64,000 nt of DNA from Shinisaurus crocodilurus (lineage: Eukaryota > Chordata > Lepidosauria > Squamata > Shinisauridae), in the NCBI GenBank assembly GCA_021292165.1, contig CM037878.1, positions 249,664,968-249,728,967 of the forward strand, in the 5' to 3' direction. Position numbers and translations under genes: made by a program. Positions within the stretch are counted from its first letter, which is position 1; the number at the start of each line of letters is the position of its first letter. Below the pieces are notes generated by a model. It worked only from the letters and a program-made list of their open reading frames with translations. It was not told the origin of the DNA and did no database searches. Below are positions 21,501 to 32,335 of the stretch, piece after piece.

Positions 21501-22201
21501 GTAATATATACCAGATCGGCCGCCTCATCCACTATTAGGTCATGGATGAGGGAGGTTTTATTCTGGACCGATCTGGCATTTAGAAACAGCATCCAGAGAC
21601 CCGAAGGCAGGCTGATAGGGCAACCACCACACCTGCGGGAGCGAGGAGGGCCAAAACATGGTGCAGCCATTAACTGTCTGGGCCACATTCCCCTTACCTG
21701 GCTAGCCCTCCTCCCAACACCATATCTCCCTCTACCCATCACTACGCTGATTGGTGCCCCCACAGATTCCCCCATTAGGCCCCATATCTGCCCTCCATGG
21801 GACATCCTCAGGGAAAGGGGGAAAAGCAATCCCTCCCCCACAGGAAACTAAATAGGCAAAAGTTAGGGGGGTGACCCTTGCCCTTGTGGCTTCCCTCCAA
21901 AGTGGCTCCCCTCAAAGGGGTGACCCCCTTTGGCATCATCCTTCAGCGACGTCGCCGCCCCCACCGCTCCTCAGGCTGGCAGGTAAAGGCTTGCCCCGGC
22001 AAGTTCAGCTGGCATAAGTCCACAATCAGAGCAGTGGGCAGCTCCTCCTGGTTGTTGCAGACACTCGAGGGAAGCAGGGCTCCAGTCCAGCAAGGAACAA
22101 CCAGGGAGGGGGGAAATGCTGGCTGATGGCTGGTATGTACCAGCTTACTTCCCTCCCTGGAGAGTGTTCCAAATGCTGGCTGGGCTTGCAGGTCTCCGTT
22201 G
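18566..22201 (-). mobile_element. nearly ORF2-complete L2-clade LINE, nested
   Basis: The 3' tail is an AAAAT-type repeat at 18566-18592 (minus strand), preceded by a 3' UTR whose gagagctttggctattggg block is shared with 40290-40320. The coding part covers 18823-21841. The 5' flank, 21860-22200, is GC-rich and non-coding, and no ORF1 is seen. The string catgt flanks it on both sides (18562-18566 and 22202-22206), a candidate 5-bp target duplication. The length of about 3.6 kb suggests 5' truncation or a short form compared with longer ORF1-bearing L2s. Confidence 0.85.
18823..21841 (-). pseudogene. L2 ORF2: endonuclease, reverse transcriptase, C-terminal domain (disrupted)
   Basis: Domains run in order on the minus strand. 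The APE-like endonuclease spans 21257-21700 (N-A-R-S-V-Q-N-K, I-T-E-T-W) and continues at 21000-21253 (G-D-I-N-V-H, G-P-T-H-V-A-G-H-T-L-D-L). The linker is 20183-21000. RT fingers lie at 20010-20176 (V-R-P-L-L-K-K, L-N-N-F-R-P-V). The palm is 19618-19910 ([27 protein letters not shown]). The Y-A-D-D catalytic box is at 19606-19617. The C-terminal part is 18823-19347 (D-Y-C-N-A-L-Y, L-Q-L-V-Q-N-V-A-A-R-L, L-H-W-L-P-V). A TAG stop immediately precedes the Y-A-D-D tyrosine, and frames change at about 21255, 20180 and 19600-19350. It is not functional as it stands, but few breaks suggest a moderately young copy. Confidence 0.9.
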
Positions 22202-22206
22202 CATGT

Positions 22207-22290
22207 AGAGCACATTGCAGTAATCTAAATGAGAAATTACCCATGCATGGACTTCTGTGGCCAGTCTCTCACTCCCAGCCCTTTCCCAAG
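22207..22290 (-). pseudogene. older L2 fragment, right half
   Basis: It continues the L2 reading from 18561: agagcacattgcagtaatct, then aaatgagaaattac, which corresponds to 19222-19256 of the younger copy. Joined across the insertion, the older fragment forms one colinear L2 C-terminal segment. Confidence 0.8.
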
Positions 22291-22494
22291 TGAAAAAAGG
22301 ATGCTATGCATGTGATTCTTGCTGACGGAGAAGGACCCTTGATGGCCTTCTCCCTTGGTGGGAATTGCATCATGCTGAAGTTGCTTCTGCCTGCTGCAAG
22401 ATGAGTGCCTGGGGAACCTTGGGAAGGGGTAGATGGCAGGCAGCTGCTTGCAAGGTTGGTTTGGACACTGCTCAGAGTTCGAGCAGGGCTGTGT

Positions 22495-22998
22495 TAGGGA
22501 TGTACCCGCTCGCCTCGTGGCGGGCATAGTGGGCCGAAATCAGCCCCACTCACGCCCGCCAGAGGCTCGTGGGGCCTAACCAGGTCTGGGGCTCCCTCGG
22601 CGCGTGGGCTCGAGCCGGCCATGCCGGCCATGCTGGTCCCGTTGCGTCACTTCCGACTGGCCAGAAGTGACGCGACGGGACCCTGCACCGGCGCGCTGGA
22701 CCCCCGGGCTGCATATTTTGCGGAGAAATCAGGGCAACAGGGCTGTTTTAAGCCCTGTTGCCCTGGTTTCTCCACAAAATACGCAGCTCGGGGGTCCAGC
22801 ACACCGGCGCAGGGTCCCGTCCCGTCACGTCCGGCCAGCTGGAAGTGACGCAACGGGACCAGCGCAGCCGGCGCGGCCGGCTCGAGCAGTGCGGAGAACT
22901 GCTCCGCGCTGCTCAGAAGATGGAGGCGGGGGGGCTGCCGCCGCGGAGAGTCAAGGCGGCGGAGAGCCGACGGAGAGCCAGGTTCATGAACACCTCTA
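22495..22998. mobile_element. CpG-rich foldback element, complete copy
   Basis: About 504 bp with ends tagggatgt and acacctcta, an imperfect inverted pair. A 7-bp gctgtgt flanks each side (22488-22494 and 22999-23005), a likely target duplication. The core, 22630-22870, is a long near-palindrome: gttgcgtcacttccgactgg and its mirror gccagctggaagtgacgcaa, centred near 22753 on ttttaagccctgttgccctg with its mirror. A 3' part follows with agaactgctccgcgctgctc and gctgccgccgcgg. It has no transposase, is very CpG-rich, and lies in a moderately AT-rich region. Confidence 0.75.
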
Positions 22999-23005
22999 GC
23001 TGTGT

Positions 23006-23830
23006 TTGCCCTAATCCTGTTCTCAAGCATCCAGTCAGGGGGCTTGCATATGTGAGCACCCCTAACTCAACCCCTAAGATACCCATCGACGCAACTTCTT
23101 TCCCAAAATGTTGAAATTCATCTATAACATTTGATGAAAATATCTGTGGATCACAACATGGTTCCGTGTGGCAATGGATCTCCCCCCGCCTGACCTTCCC
23201 ATTTTCCAAACTTGCAAATGTCCAGTTGTACCATGCTACTGGAGAAATCAGAGGTATTTTTTCCTGAGCGATTTAGTGAGCAATAGATGTAGGAAAATTG
23301 TGATGTTAAAGAAAGAACAACGGGAACCACTGAAAGTTTACTTTTGAGACAGGAAGTTAAAATGGTTGGCATAATTCAGTGGAGATCCTCCACTCTGAAA
23401 ATAATTCCTTCAGTAGCAATAAGGATGCTGTCTAAAACATACTGTTATGCATGCCTCATTTCCCCAAACTGTGATATGTTCCAGGGGTTTGGTGCTTACC
23501 CAGGTTTGGAAGGAGGGATCATTGGAGAGAGACTCATGGTAATTCGTAATATTTGACTTTATATACAGATATACAGATTGAGCATACATAGAGGCACAGT
23601 TTAACACTGCAGTAGCCAGATCCACTGTCATACATTAGGTTTCCAGAGAGAAGTGCCCCTGCACCCCCAGATGTTTTTAGCTTATGGAGCCCAAAACAGA
23701 GTTTTCCACCCTCTCTGTGTCTCCTTCAGACTAACTAATTAAAATGGCATTTTTCCTTTTCTTCTTTTCACACAGTCCTAAATTGCATCATCCTTAGCTG
23801 GGGTGGGCAAGGAGAGAGAAATAAGGCATG
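23006..23830. other. unique non-coding sequence
   Basis: No coding signature or repeat family. The sequence just before 23830 leads into the CR1 without a clear boundary. Confidence 0.4.
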
Positions 23831-23839
23831 CCCCACTTG

Positions 23840-24568
23840 AAGACCTTCTAGATAAAGGATGCAGTGTTATACTACAAGTGAGAAGGATCTTGGAATTGTT
23901 GTAGAACACAAACTGAAGATGAGCCAGCAATGCGATGTGGCTGCAAAGAAGGCAAATGTTGTTTTGGGCTGCATTAATAGAAGTATAGCTTCCAAATCGC
24001 GGGAAGTGATAATTCCCCTCTACTCAGCACTGGGTAGGCCTCATCTTGAGTACTGCGTCCAGTTCTGGGCACCACACTTTAAGAAGGATGTAGACAAACT
24101 GGAGAGGGTTCAGAGGAGGGCAACAAGGGCACAAGGATGATAAAGGGAGTGGAAACAAGGCCCTAAGAGGAGAGACTGAAACTGGGCATGTTTAGCCTTC
24201 AGAAGAGGAGGCTGAGGGGAGATATGATAGCACTCTTCCAGTACTTGAAGGGTTGTCACAAAGAGGATGGCCAGGATCCCTTCTTGATCATCCCAGTTTG
24301 CAGGACACGGAATAATGGGCTCAAGTTACAGGAACCCAGATTCTACCTAAACATCAGGAAAAAATTCCTGACTGTTACAGCAATAAGACAACGGAACCAA
24401 CTACCTAGGGAGGTGGTGGGCTCTCCCACTCTGGAGGCATTCAAGGTGCAGCTGGACAGCCATCTGTCAGGGATGCTTTGACCTGGATTCCTGCATTGAG
24501 CAGGGGGTTGGACTCGGTGGCCTTGTAGGCCCCTTCCAACTCTACTTTTCTATGGTTCTATGATTCTA
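23840..24568 (+). pseudogene. CR1-clade LINE, 3' part of ORF2 plus 3' UTR
   Basis: Two open blocks, 23859-24140 ([40 protein letters not shown]) and 24188-24481 (L-Q-K-R-R-L-R-G-D-M-I, L-P-R-E-V-V-G-S-P-T-L-E-A-F), are the standard CR1 ORF2 C-terminal sequence. One frame break separates them near 24140. The 3' UTR ends in the CR1 hallmark of short repeats of ttctatga at 24550-24568. It is 5'-truncated, as most CR1 copies are. Confidence 0.95.
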
Positions 24569-24569
24569 T

Positions 24570-25258
24570 GAATGGTATAATAACTGCTCTTGTGGAAAGA
24601 GTAATAAGAATTCATGCAGGCCTGGAATGTTGGTTTCCTAGGACATTGTCAGGATGGAGTAACCTCTGGACTGAGAATGCAAGGATACATGACAGAGGGA
24701 TGGATGAATGCTGATGTTGAAATAGATATAACATGTAAATAAGTACTTTACATGGGAGATATTGGTCAGAAGAAGAATGTGTACATGCCCAGTGGGAATC
24801 AGACTATAGGCTATGTCAATAGTTAAGGGGATGATGACTTTACAAATCAAGAAAATAGTAAGAGAAACAGGAAGAAATGTCTGACTAGTAAAAGAAACAC
24901 AATAAAACAATAGGGAGATTAGTTCAAAATAGGTCCAGAATTACTTGCTCACTGGAAGGAGCCTCTCCCCACTTCATAAGGCAGAATGAGAGAAAAACTG
25001 TATAAAAATTGAGGAGTTTTGAATGGAAGGAGTTCTCTCTTGAAGCGCACCCTTGTCATCAACATGACATCACAAGAATCAGCTGCAGCAGAATGCAACA
25101 ACTCAAGATGGGCATGGCTCATAGGTTTTGCTTTCTTTTCCTTCTTGTTAGAATAGGGCTTGGAGTTCTTCCCTCCCCATGCCTTACTGTTTTCTATAGG
25201 CACCGGGTTTTTCTTTTCCTCTAGATATCAAAAGTGTGAATGAATGTGAGTGAGTGTA
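24570..25258. other. unique sequence, possible LTR remnant
   Basis: No protein similarity. With 25530-25760, which contains a polyadenylation-like taataaaag, this could be the two halves of an LTR split by the SINE at 25262-25530. I could not confirm LTR ends. Confidence 0.25.
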
Positions 25259-25261
25259 CAA

Positions 25262-25530
25262 TTGCTGCTTTTATTTTTATTTATTTATTATTTTATACCC
25301 CGCCTTTTTTCCTGCAAGGACCCCAAGGCGGCTTACATAATCCTCCTCCTCCTCCTCCTCCTCCTCCTCCTCTCCATTTTATCCTCACAACAACCCTGTG
25401 AGGTAGGTTAGGCTGAGAGTCAGTGACTGGCCCAAAGTCACCCAGTGAGTTTCATGGCCTAGTGGGGACTAGAACCCGGATCTCTCGAGTCCCAGTCCAA
25501 CACTCTCACCACTACTTAATTGTAACTTAA
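25262..25530 (-). mobile_element. Sauria-type SINE
   Basis: The reverse complement carries the tRNA-related head (ggttctagtccccactaggcc region), the conserved ttgggccagtcactgactct body, cctcacagggttgttgtgag, and the LINE-like tail ending gcggggtataaaataataaa. An expanded CCT/TCC tract lies inside at 25342-25372. Confidence 0.93.
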
Positions 25531-26330
25531 ACACAAGTGAATTAGTAGCAAAGACTCTGTATCTGTTCTATCCTTTATGTAATAAAAGTATCTTTGTATC
25601 TCCTAAATGTGTCTGTCTGTTTTATAGAGATTAGTAGAGAACCTACACTTGCAACCCGTGCACATTAGACTCCAGCAAAAGATCCTAGCACCTCTCAGGG
25701 TAGTGTGGGGTGGGTGCAACTAGTAATTAGGGGTACCAACTTCAGCTCTATTCAATTGTTACAACAGGACCTCCAGTCTGCGGACATTCCACCTCCAAGC
25801 CAGGGAGCCTCCTTGGATTCCTCCGGGGGCAAGGCTTGACCTCTGAGCTCCCTGGCAGAAACCCCAGAGGAGGAATCCCCCCCCCCGCGCTGCTATCACC
25901 AATCTCAGAGCAGAGATATCAGCGGGGATGCGAGTGGTTGGGGACTCAACCGCCGGCCCTGGGAAGAGTGGCCGCTGTTCCCATTGCCATCCAAGTGCCT
26001 TCTCACGGCACACGGCACCCCCCACAGGGACAACGCAGGGTGTGCGAAGCCAGGAACTTGACCAGTGCTGGAAGGAGCAGCCACTCTTCCTAGCGCTGGC
26101 CAAGTCTTGCTATGCACACCTCTTGCCACTCCTGATTGTGACGGCAAGAGGCGTGTAGAGGAGACACCCGATTTGGCTCCTCTCAGGACTGGACAAGTTC
26201 GTTGGTGCAGTGCATGCCAGTGACATCGGGCTGGCAAGTGGTACATGAAGCTGGGGAGTCAGCCAGTGCTGGGAAGAGTGGTTCCTTCCGAGTCCCTCTC
26301 TCTGTGCTGATGTAGTGATGATGGCCACCA

Positions 26331-26602
26331 ATTTGGACAGCTTTAAAAGGGGATTGGACAAATTCATGGAGGAGAAGGCTATCAATGGCTACTAGTCCTG
26401 ATGGTTATATGCTACTGCCAGGATCAGGGGCAGTGTGCCTATGTGCACCAGTTGCTAGGGAACATGGGTGGGAGGGTGCTATTGCAGTCATGTCCTACTT
26501 CTGGGTTTCCCGTGGGCAGCTGGTTGGCCACTGTGTGAACAGAATGCTGGACTAGATGGCCCTTGGCCTGATCCAGCAGGGCTCTTCTTAAGTTCTTAGG
26601 CA
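26331..26602 (+). mobile_element. CR1-like LINE 3' end
   Basis: The final codons read L-K-R-G-L-D-K-F-M-E-E-K-A-I-N-G-Y then stop (26340-26395), the usual end of CR1 ORF2. A 3' UTR follows to ggactagatggcccttggcc, tgatccagcagggctcttct and taagttctta. The subfamily differs from the copy at 23840-24568. Confidence 0.8.
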
Positions 26603-26609
26603 CAGAACA

Positions 26610-27245
26610 CCATGCTTCTCTCAGCATGAAGAAAGGCAAAATCGGCCATGGAGACTGATGATGTCAGTGGCCGTGGCCATGTCCACTGACATGATCTTAC
26701 CCATGGAGGGCCTGGTAGGCTGGGGGGGGGGGATCCTTCCCACACCATATTTTTGTTCTGCTCCCTGTTCTAGATATTTCCTAGTAGTTCAGAAAGTATC
26801 TACTGCTTATTTAGCCACAAATTTATCTAATGAAAGGAAGGTATGGTGAGGCCTGGCTGACGAATTCAACTGGTAAGCCCCACCCCAAATCTGAAAAATA
26901 CCAACTTGGTTGGGAGTAAGTTCCAGCGAAATGAAGGAGACTTTCTTTCGCTACCAACGTTTGGGACTTGTTAGTCCGATGTCCCTAACGGTTGGGCCGA
27001 AATGGGTAAATATTTGTGCAGATAGATAAGTACAATTGTTAATTGTGGAAAGACATTGCTGGATCCAAGCAGTTCATCCAGAGCAGCTTCCTGAAGAAAC
27101 AAAATGAGAATTGCAAATCACTTAAATCTTCCATACCACAGAAAACCCTCTTTGCCTTTTCATTTGGAAACGTAGCCCGTCTTTTTCTGGGCAGTGACAG
27201 CTCTAAACCCAATAAAAATATCTGATGAGCTTTGACATATCAGAA
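26610..27245. other. unique non-coding sequence
   Basis: No repeat family recognised. A poly-G run occurs at about 26722-26732. Confidence 0.4.
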
Positions 27246-27248
27246 TGA

Positions 27249-27275
27249 TGTGTGTGTGTGTGTGTGTGTGTGTGT
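27249..27275. repeat. (TG)n microsatellite
   Basis: Uninterrupted TG dinucleotide tract. Confidence 0.95.
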
Positions 27276-27954
27276 TGTAATCTGATTGGGATTTTTATTG
27301 CCTTTGTCCCAACATTTATTTTTGTGGGCAATTTTGGTTCCTTTTCCTTGTCCCTCTGAAAGGAAGTTATATCTTTATTTGCTTTATGAGCAACTGCATA
27401 ATCTTGAGCTTAAAATTGTGTTTTTTTCCACTAGCCCAAGATGATGGATGAAGTCAATATTAAATAAATGAATCAATTTCTAGACAGTCTGAGATTGTTC
27501 TAGTTGAGAATTTTTTTTCCAGAATGCACATGCATTGCATTCATAATGTTTCCTCCTATGCTTGATCTCACTCAGAAAAGTATGCATGACCAATAAGAAA
27601 TCAGCAAATGACAGAAAGCTTTAAAGATGTAAGGGGATTTTCGTGTGTCTTAGTGCTTTACACAAATCACTTAAACATATATGGTATTTATTCATATTAT
27701 TTTTACTATACTTGAGGCCAATGGAGAGTTTTTTTCTTTTGTTAACCTCCCCTCCCCACCCATGGGAGGGATTTCAAGAAGCAAATGGGGAAAACTCCTC
27801 CTCTCCCAGAGCACTGTGATCCTGATCCAAACTGGGGCTGCATGCACTTACACTAGAGGAAATAAAAAAATAACCCTGAGCTACACACTACGCAGTAACT
27901 GTAACATGTAGTTTGGCTCTCACTTGCTTCGGTTCTGTTGCATCCTAAGCATTG

Positions 27955-28310
27955 CAGTGTTCAAAGAGAATGGCAATAGTTGGAGTGTTCAGTATAAGAG
28001 GTTTAAAGATGTTCTTAAGGCTAATCTAAAAAAATGCAATATAAACATCGAGAACTGGGAAGATCTGGCCCATGAATGATCAAACTGGAGGCTGGCCTTT
28101 CACAAAAGTTCTATGGACTTTGAAGAAGCCCAAGTGCAAGGTGAAAGGGAGAAACATGCTAAGCGAAAAGCACATCAAACAAATCCTTTACCGGACCATC
28201 TTCCATCTGGTAACCTGTGTCCCCACTGTGGGAAGTTGTATGGATCTAGAATCACTTACGAACCCATCGCCAGAGTCTACACACATTTTTTTTACAATTT
28301 CCTCTTTTTA
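27955..28310 (+). pseudogene. LINE ORF2 C-terminus with zinc-finger-like tail
   Basis: Across frames the plus strand reads N-W-E-D-L, W-R-L-A-F-H-K, then D-F-E-E-A-Q, a basic K-R-K stretch, and N-L-C-P-H-C-G-K-L-Y-G-S-R-I. A basic region followed by C-P-x-C-G...S-R-I-x-(x)n-H is typical of the C-terminal zinc finger of some endonuclease/reverse-transcriptase LINEs. No RT core remains. The clade is uncertain (not CR1 or L2 as seen elsewhere here). Confidence 0.55.
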
Positions 28311-28399
28311 TAATTTTCTTTTTGTAATTTTATCCTGGAAGACAATCTTACTTGGTCACGAGTGATCGCCTACTGAACTGAGTTGAAGTATGTCATCCT

Positions 28400-28965
28400 A
28401 GGGCCCAGTCCCATTCCTAGGGAAATCACTGGGAATTTTCCACAAAGCCACAACTGAAGTGCACGAAGAAGCACACAATTATCTTCATTAGAAGCAGGCA
28501 GCTTTCTTCTAGGAAACAGACACTGCTTGATAGCATTTACACTTAAAAAACAAAACAAACAACTCTCATGAAGCAATGCGACCATAAATATGGATTTGCT
28601 AGAATAAGCAGCCTTGCCACTTGAAAGCAATCTGTAATTGAAAGTCTCCTACCCTGGCCAATTTTGATCTCATTCCTTCAGGATTTTTGCTTTCCAAGCT
28701 GCTGAAACCTTGCCCCGTATTTTAGTAGAGCAGTCAAAGGGCACATGGGAGAAATACACTCATGTGAAAGCATCCCTGGGAACACCAAATAACACCCCTC
28801 CGTTAAGTTCTGTCACAACTGTGTGTGACTCATTTCACCCACCTACCATTTAAACTGTCAGGAAAGGCTAATCAGTGCTCTCGGAGGAGGCAATTAAATA
28901 GGCTGGAAAAAATATTTCCAAATAATCTTGCCTTTTTAAGTTGGAAAAAGAAAGCAAACACTTAA
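28400..28965. other. unique non-coding sequence
   Basis: Balanced composition, with no coding signature or recognised repeat. It could be intronic. Confidence 0.4.
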
Positions 28966-28969
28966 TGAC

Positions 28970-29098
28970 TTTTACCGAAATAACATATTTACTAATTGAC
29001 AGGATTGTAGTTAGCGCCTCTCCTCCTGTAACCAACAGAGGAGGAGAGGAGCTAGCTAAAACGGTATTAATTAGTAAATATGTTTATTTCAGTAAAAC
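28970..29098. mobile_element. hairpin MITE, about 130 bp
   Basis: The left arm (ttttaccgaaataacatatt, tactaatt, agttagcgcctctcctcctg) is mirrored by the right arm (caggagaggagctagct, aattagtaaatatgt, ttatttcagtaaaa) around aaccaa. The arms are 60-65 bp and diverged by a few indels. No ORF and no certain target duplication. Confidence 0.65.
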
Positions 29099-29280
29099 GA
29101 ATAGCTAGGAACAGCACAAGTACTGCCTTGTTGCTCTGGGATTCAATGGTGCAAAAGGCAGTCTTAGATAATAACATCCTTAATCTAGGGGTAGATGATC
29201 TGATCTGATCAATTTCGGTTTCTCTCAGTTTCTCATTTTCCCAGCCAATATATTCCAACCTGTTTCTGAATCAGTTTGCA

Positions 29281-29445
29281 TTTTATTTTTATTTATTTAT
29301 TTATTTATTTTAAGGTCAGCATGAAATTTTATATGCATTTTTGTGCATATTGCTCCTAATATACACAGACTTCCCAAGCAGTTTCCCTTTATACAGCGCT
29401 TTTATTTGGCGGCGGGGGGGGGCGGGCGGGCGGGCGGGCGTGCAT
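29281..29445. repeat. (ATTT)n tract and G/C-rich (GGGC)n tract
   Basis: 29281-29312 is an ATTT-type tract. 29409-29441 is G-rich with a gggcgggc repeat. The intervening sequence is unremarkable. Confidence 0.8.
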
Positions 29446-29682
29446 TCCCCCCTCCCCACTAATATATGAGTTTTTGTGTGCACGTTGCCCTAATATGCAC
29501 ATTTTTTTTCCTATGCATTTTTTTGGTTGGAGAACTGCACTGCAAAATTTTGAAGAGTGCGGATACCGAAGGAGAACTGCATTCTAATTCACATACTGAT
29601 TTGGGAAGTGCAAAATTTGGCAGTTTCTTATAAAAAATGAGAGCTGAACAAAACTCCTAAACCCCTAGTCAGTCATTATGAA

Positions 29683-30036
29683 AAGCGGTGAAACTCAGCC
29701 ACGCGAGCAGGAGTGGGGCGATGCTGAGGAGCTCCGCCCCTGGTGTGCCACCCCATTGTAGCCCCGCCCACAGGCATCCATGCACAGACGCCTGCACCAG
29801 AGAGGACAGCCGTAGGCGGCGGCGCGTTGGCTTCCACGCGGTTCAGAGCCCTGCATTGCACTGGAGCCCATGCACGTACAGCTGTATGTGTGAAGAAGGC
29901 CTCCTTGCTGTGGGCGTTCGCGCTGGGTGCATGGATGCCTGTGGGAGGGAGGGGCTTCATTATGACGTGACATTGTGGGGCGGGGCTACTGAGCGAGCAC
30001 AGTCCCAGTTCTGCTCGCATGGTGAGTTTCACCACT
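29683..30036. mobile_element. long-inverted-repeat element
   Basis: The ends ggtgaaactcagccacgcga (gcagg) and ctgctcgcatggtgagtttc (acc) are inverted copies. Further in, cacaggcatccatgcac faces gtgcatggatgcctgtgg. The element is about 354 bp, GC-rich, and folds back over much of its length. The ORFs in it, including the C-terminal part of the long minus frame, are by-products. Confidence 0.65.
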
Positions 30037-30300
30037 ATTGTCCTAGCAACTGAATAGGGCTTAAGACAGACATAAAAATCCATACTGGATTTGTAGGAAG
30101 GGATGCTTTTTTTCAACGAATACATAGTTTGCTCCTGGCAAGGAGAGCCCACTTGGAAGGATTTGTGTAATACCGACGAAATAAAAAGACTTAAGCTATT
30201 GGCTCCTTCTCTACCACTCCTGTCCTTACTCCATTTTTCTTCTTCTTTTTCTCCTCCATCTTCTCCCAGAGTGTTTGGGGGGGGGGATTTCTGTCTAAAG

Positions 30301-30432
30301 TAGGGGTACACCAGCTTTTTGGTCCTGAGGGCAAAATCTGACTTTCCCAGGGAGTCCAGGGGGCCCCACACGAGTGCGCACACACAGAGGAGTGAGGACA
30401 CACACATGCAGGGGGAGACAGACAGACAGACA

Positions 30433-30473
<41 letters not shown>

Positions 30474-30777
30474 TGGTGGGACACACACACACTGGCAGGG
30501 GTGTGGTGGGAGGCACAGTGATCTGTGCTGTTTTGGAGTCACTGAAACCAGTCTCTGATCTCTCATCTGAGAGATCGGAGATAAGGGAAGGTATTCCATT
30601 GCTAGCTAGTGCTATCAAGGAAATCCCTTGCCTATTTTTGATCTCTGGTGACAGTTTGGAGATAAGCAAATGATAGGATGTTCTGCCATAGCAGCAGATG
30701 CAAGGGGGTCTGATAGGCCACCAGAAATGACCTGGCAGGCTGTATATGGCCTGTGAGCCACACTTTTTGCACTCCTG
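30301..30777. mobile_element. non-autonomous hAT element, 8-bp target duplication
   Basis: It starts taggggtacaccagcttttt (a changed CAGGGGT end) and ends actttttgcactcctg. Target duplications are gtctaaag (30293-30300) and ctctaaag (30778-30785), 7 of 8 identical. A CA microsatellite (30417-30471) lies inside. No transposase. Related ends occur at 36017 and 54170. Confidence 0.8.
30417..30471. repeat. (CAGA)(CA)n microsatellite
   Basis: A CAGA run leads into a long CA tract. It creates the apparent 307-codon minus ORF (VCVCV...), which is not a gene. Confidence 0.97.
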
Positions 30778-30785
30778 CTCTAAAG

Positions 30786-31470
30786 GGACGAACTTCTAAA
30801 CACAATCTAGGGGGTGGGGGAGTGCTTCTGTCTGCACAACAGTGGCCTGTGCATATGAATTTGCTTACACCCAACTGTTGATGAAACTGACTGCAGCAAC
30901 CACCACTTGTTCAGCAATGTGCATACAGTTCCTAAACTAGTGTGGGGAAACCCACGTGCTGCCCCAAGGGATGAATATGGAAATCCACCTGCAGGAAACT
31001 TGTACACAATATCTTTTTAATGCTGAACATGAAAATGGCTGGCACATCAGTGCAGGGAATTCTCAGAGGGGCAAAACCACTTCAATAAATCCTGCCGCAC
31101 AAGACTATAAAATCTCACTGAATGGATCATGGGAAAACAACATTATTTTCAATGCTGAATAATGTCATCCCTAATTATGAAGTGGTTCTCAAGTGCAGTT
31201 TGGTAGCCTGGTCTGGGCAGCTTACATGTTAGTGCTGATACTAAGAAGTGATTTGTATCATCATTAGGATAGACCAGCGATCCCATTTAGAGAGAGTAGG
31301 CAGCAGGCCAAACATCAGGGGTCAGCACGGTTAGGCAACTGCCATGGGCTCAGAACAGAAGGGCCCATCCCCAACCCTGGGGAGCCTTCTACCATTGAGT
31401 TAACCATGGGCACCACTATCACAGTGGCAGCACTGAGGCAGCTTGCTGCCGCCGCCACCATCATTGTCTG
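30786..31470. other. unique non-coding sequence
   Basis: No recognisable family or ORF with a domain. Confidence 0.4.
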
Positions 31471-31475
31471 CCATG

Positions 31476-32112
31476 GCATGCCTTGTCAGTGGTTCATGCC
31501 TTGGTCTACTCTCGCCTAGACTACTGTAATGCGCTCTACGTGGGGTTACCCTTGAAGACGGTCCGGAAGCTTCAGCTGGTACAGAACGCAGCGGCTCGCC
31601 TGATTAAGGGCAGCCGCCGGCGTGATCACATCACGCCAGTGCTTAAAGAGTTGCACTGGCTACCAGTTGCTTGCCGAGCCGAATTCAAGGTGTTGGTTTT
31701 GACCTTTAAAACCCTACACGGCTCCGGCCCAGCTTATCTCAAGGAGCGCCTCCAGCAACATCAAGTAGGCCGCTCAACAAGGTCTGCCACGGACAGCCTT
31801 CTCCTTATCCCATCAGCCAGAGCAGCCAGGCTGGTGGGGACTAGGAAGAGGGCCTTCTCTGTGGCGGCCCCCACATTATGGAACTCCCTCCCTAGTGACC
31901 TTCGCCATGCCCCCTCCGTGATGAGCTTCCGCCGTGCATTAAAAACATGGCTGTTCAGGCGGGAATATGGGGTGGGTTAGGTTTTTAATGAGAATTTTTT
32001 ATATTGTTTTAATTATTATATTTTATTGTGTTTTATTGTATTTTAATTGTACATCGCCCAGGGTGGCCGGGTGACCGGCCAGATGGGCGATTGATAAATG
32101 GAATAAATAAAA
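31476..32112 (+). pseudogene. 5'-truncated L2 LINE, C-terminal domain intact
   Basis: The frame 31483-31980 is open to a natural stop: [38 protein letters not shown], then L-W-N-S-L-P-S-D-L and [10 protein letters not shown]. The 3' UTR holds ttgtacatcgcccagggtgg and gatgggcgattgataaatgg and ends in an AAATA tail. With no breaks in 165 codons it is among the youngest L2 copies here. It is truncated 5' of the RT palm and lacks its own coding start. Confidence 0.93.
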
Positions 32113-32249
32113 TAAATGGCATATTCCCCAAGCGGTGGCAGCACTTCTGAACAGGAGGGTAGGCCAGAGCTTGGCTCCACCATGTACCAGCTGTCCACCA
32201 TGTTATATTTTCCAAAATACAATGCCCAACCCAGTGTTGGCATTGGGGT

Positions 32250-32335
32250 AATCGTGTATTTTATTTATTTATTTTATTTATTTACATTTATTAATCGCCC
32301 ATCTGGCCGGCAACCAGATTATTTCAGGTAATCTA
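32250..32335 (-). mobile_element. L2 3' tail, opposite orientation
   Basis: The reverse complement gives ccagatgggcgattaataaa followed by an AAATA-type tail, the same 3' end as 32070-32112. The two tails converge across 135 bp. Confidence 0.75.

Noticed and set aside
29676..30599. 307-codon minus-strand ORF
   Set aside because: Its middle is poly-(Cys-Val) from a CA microsatellite and its end lies in an inverted-repeat element. No domain.
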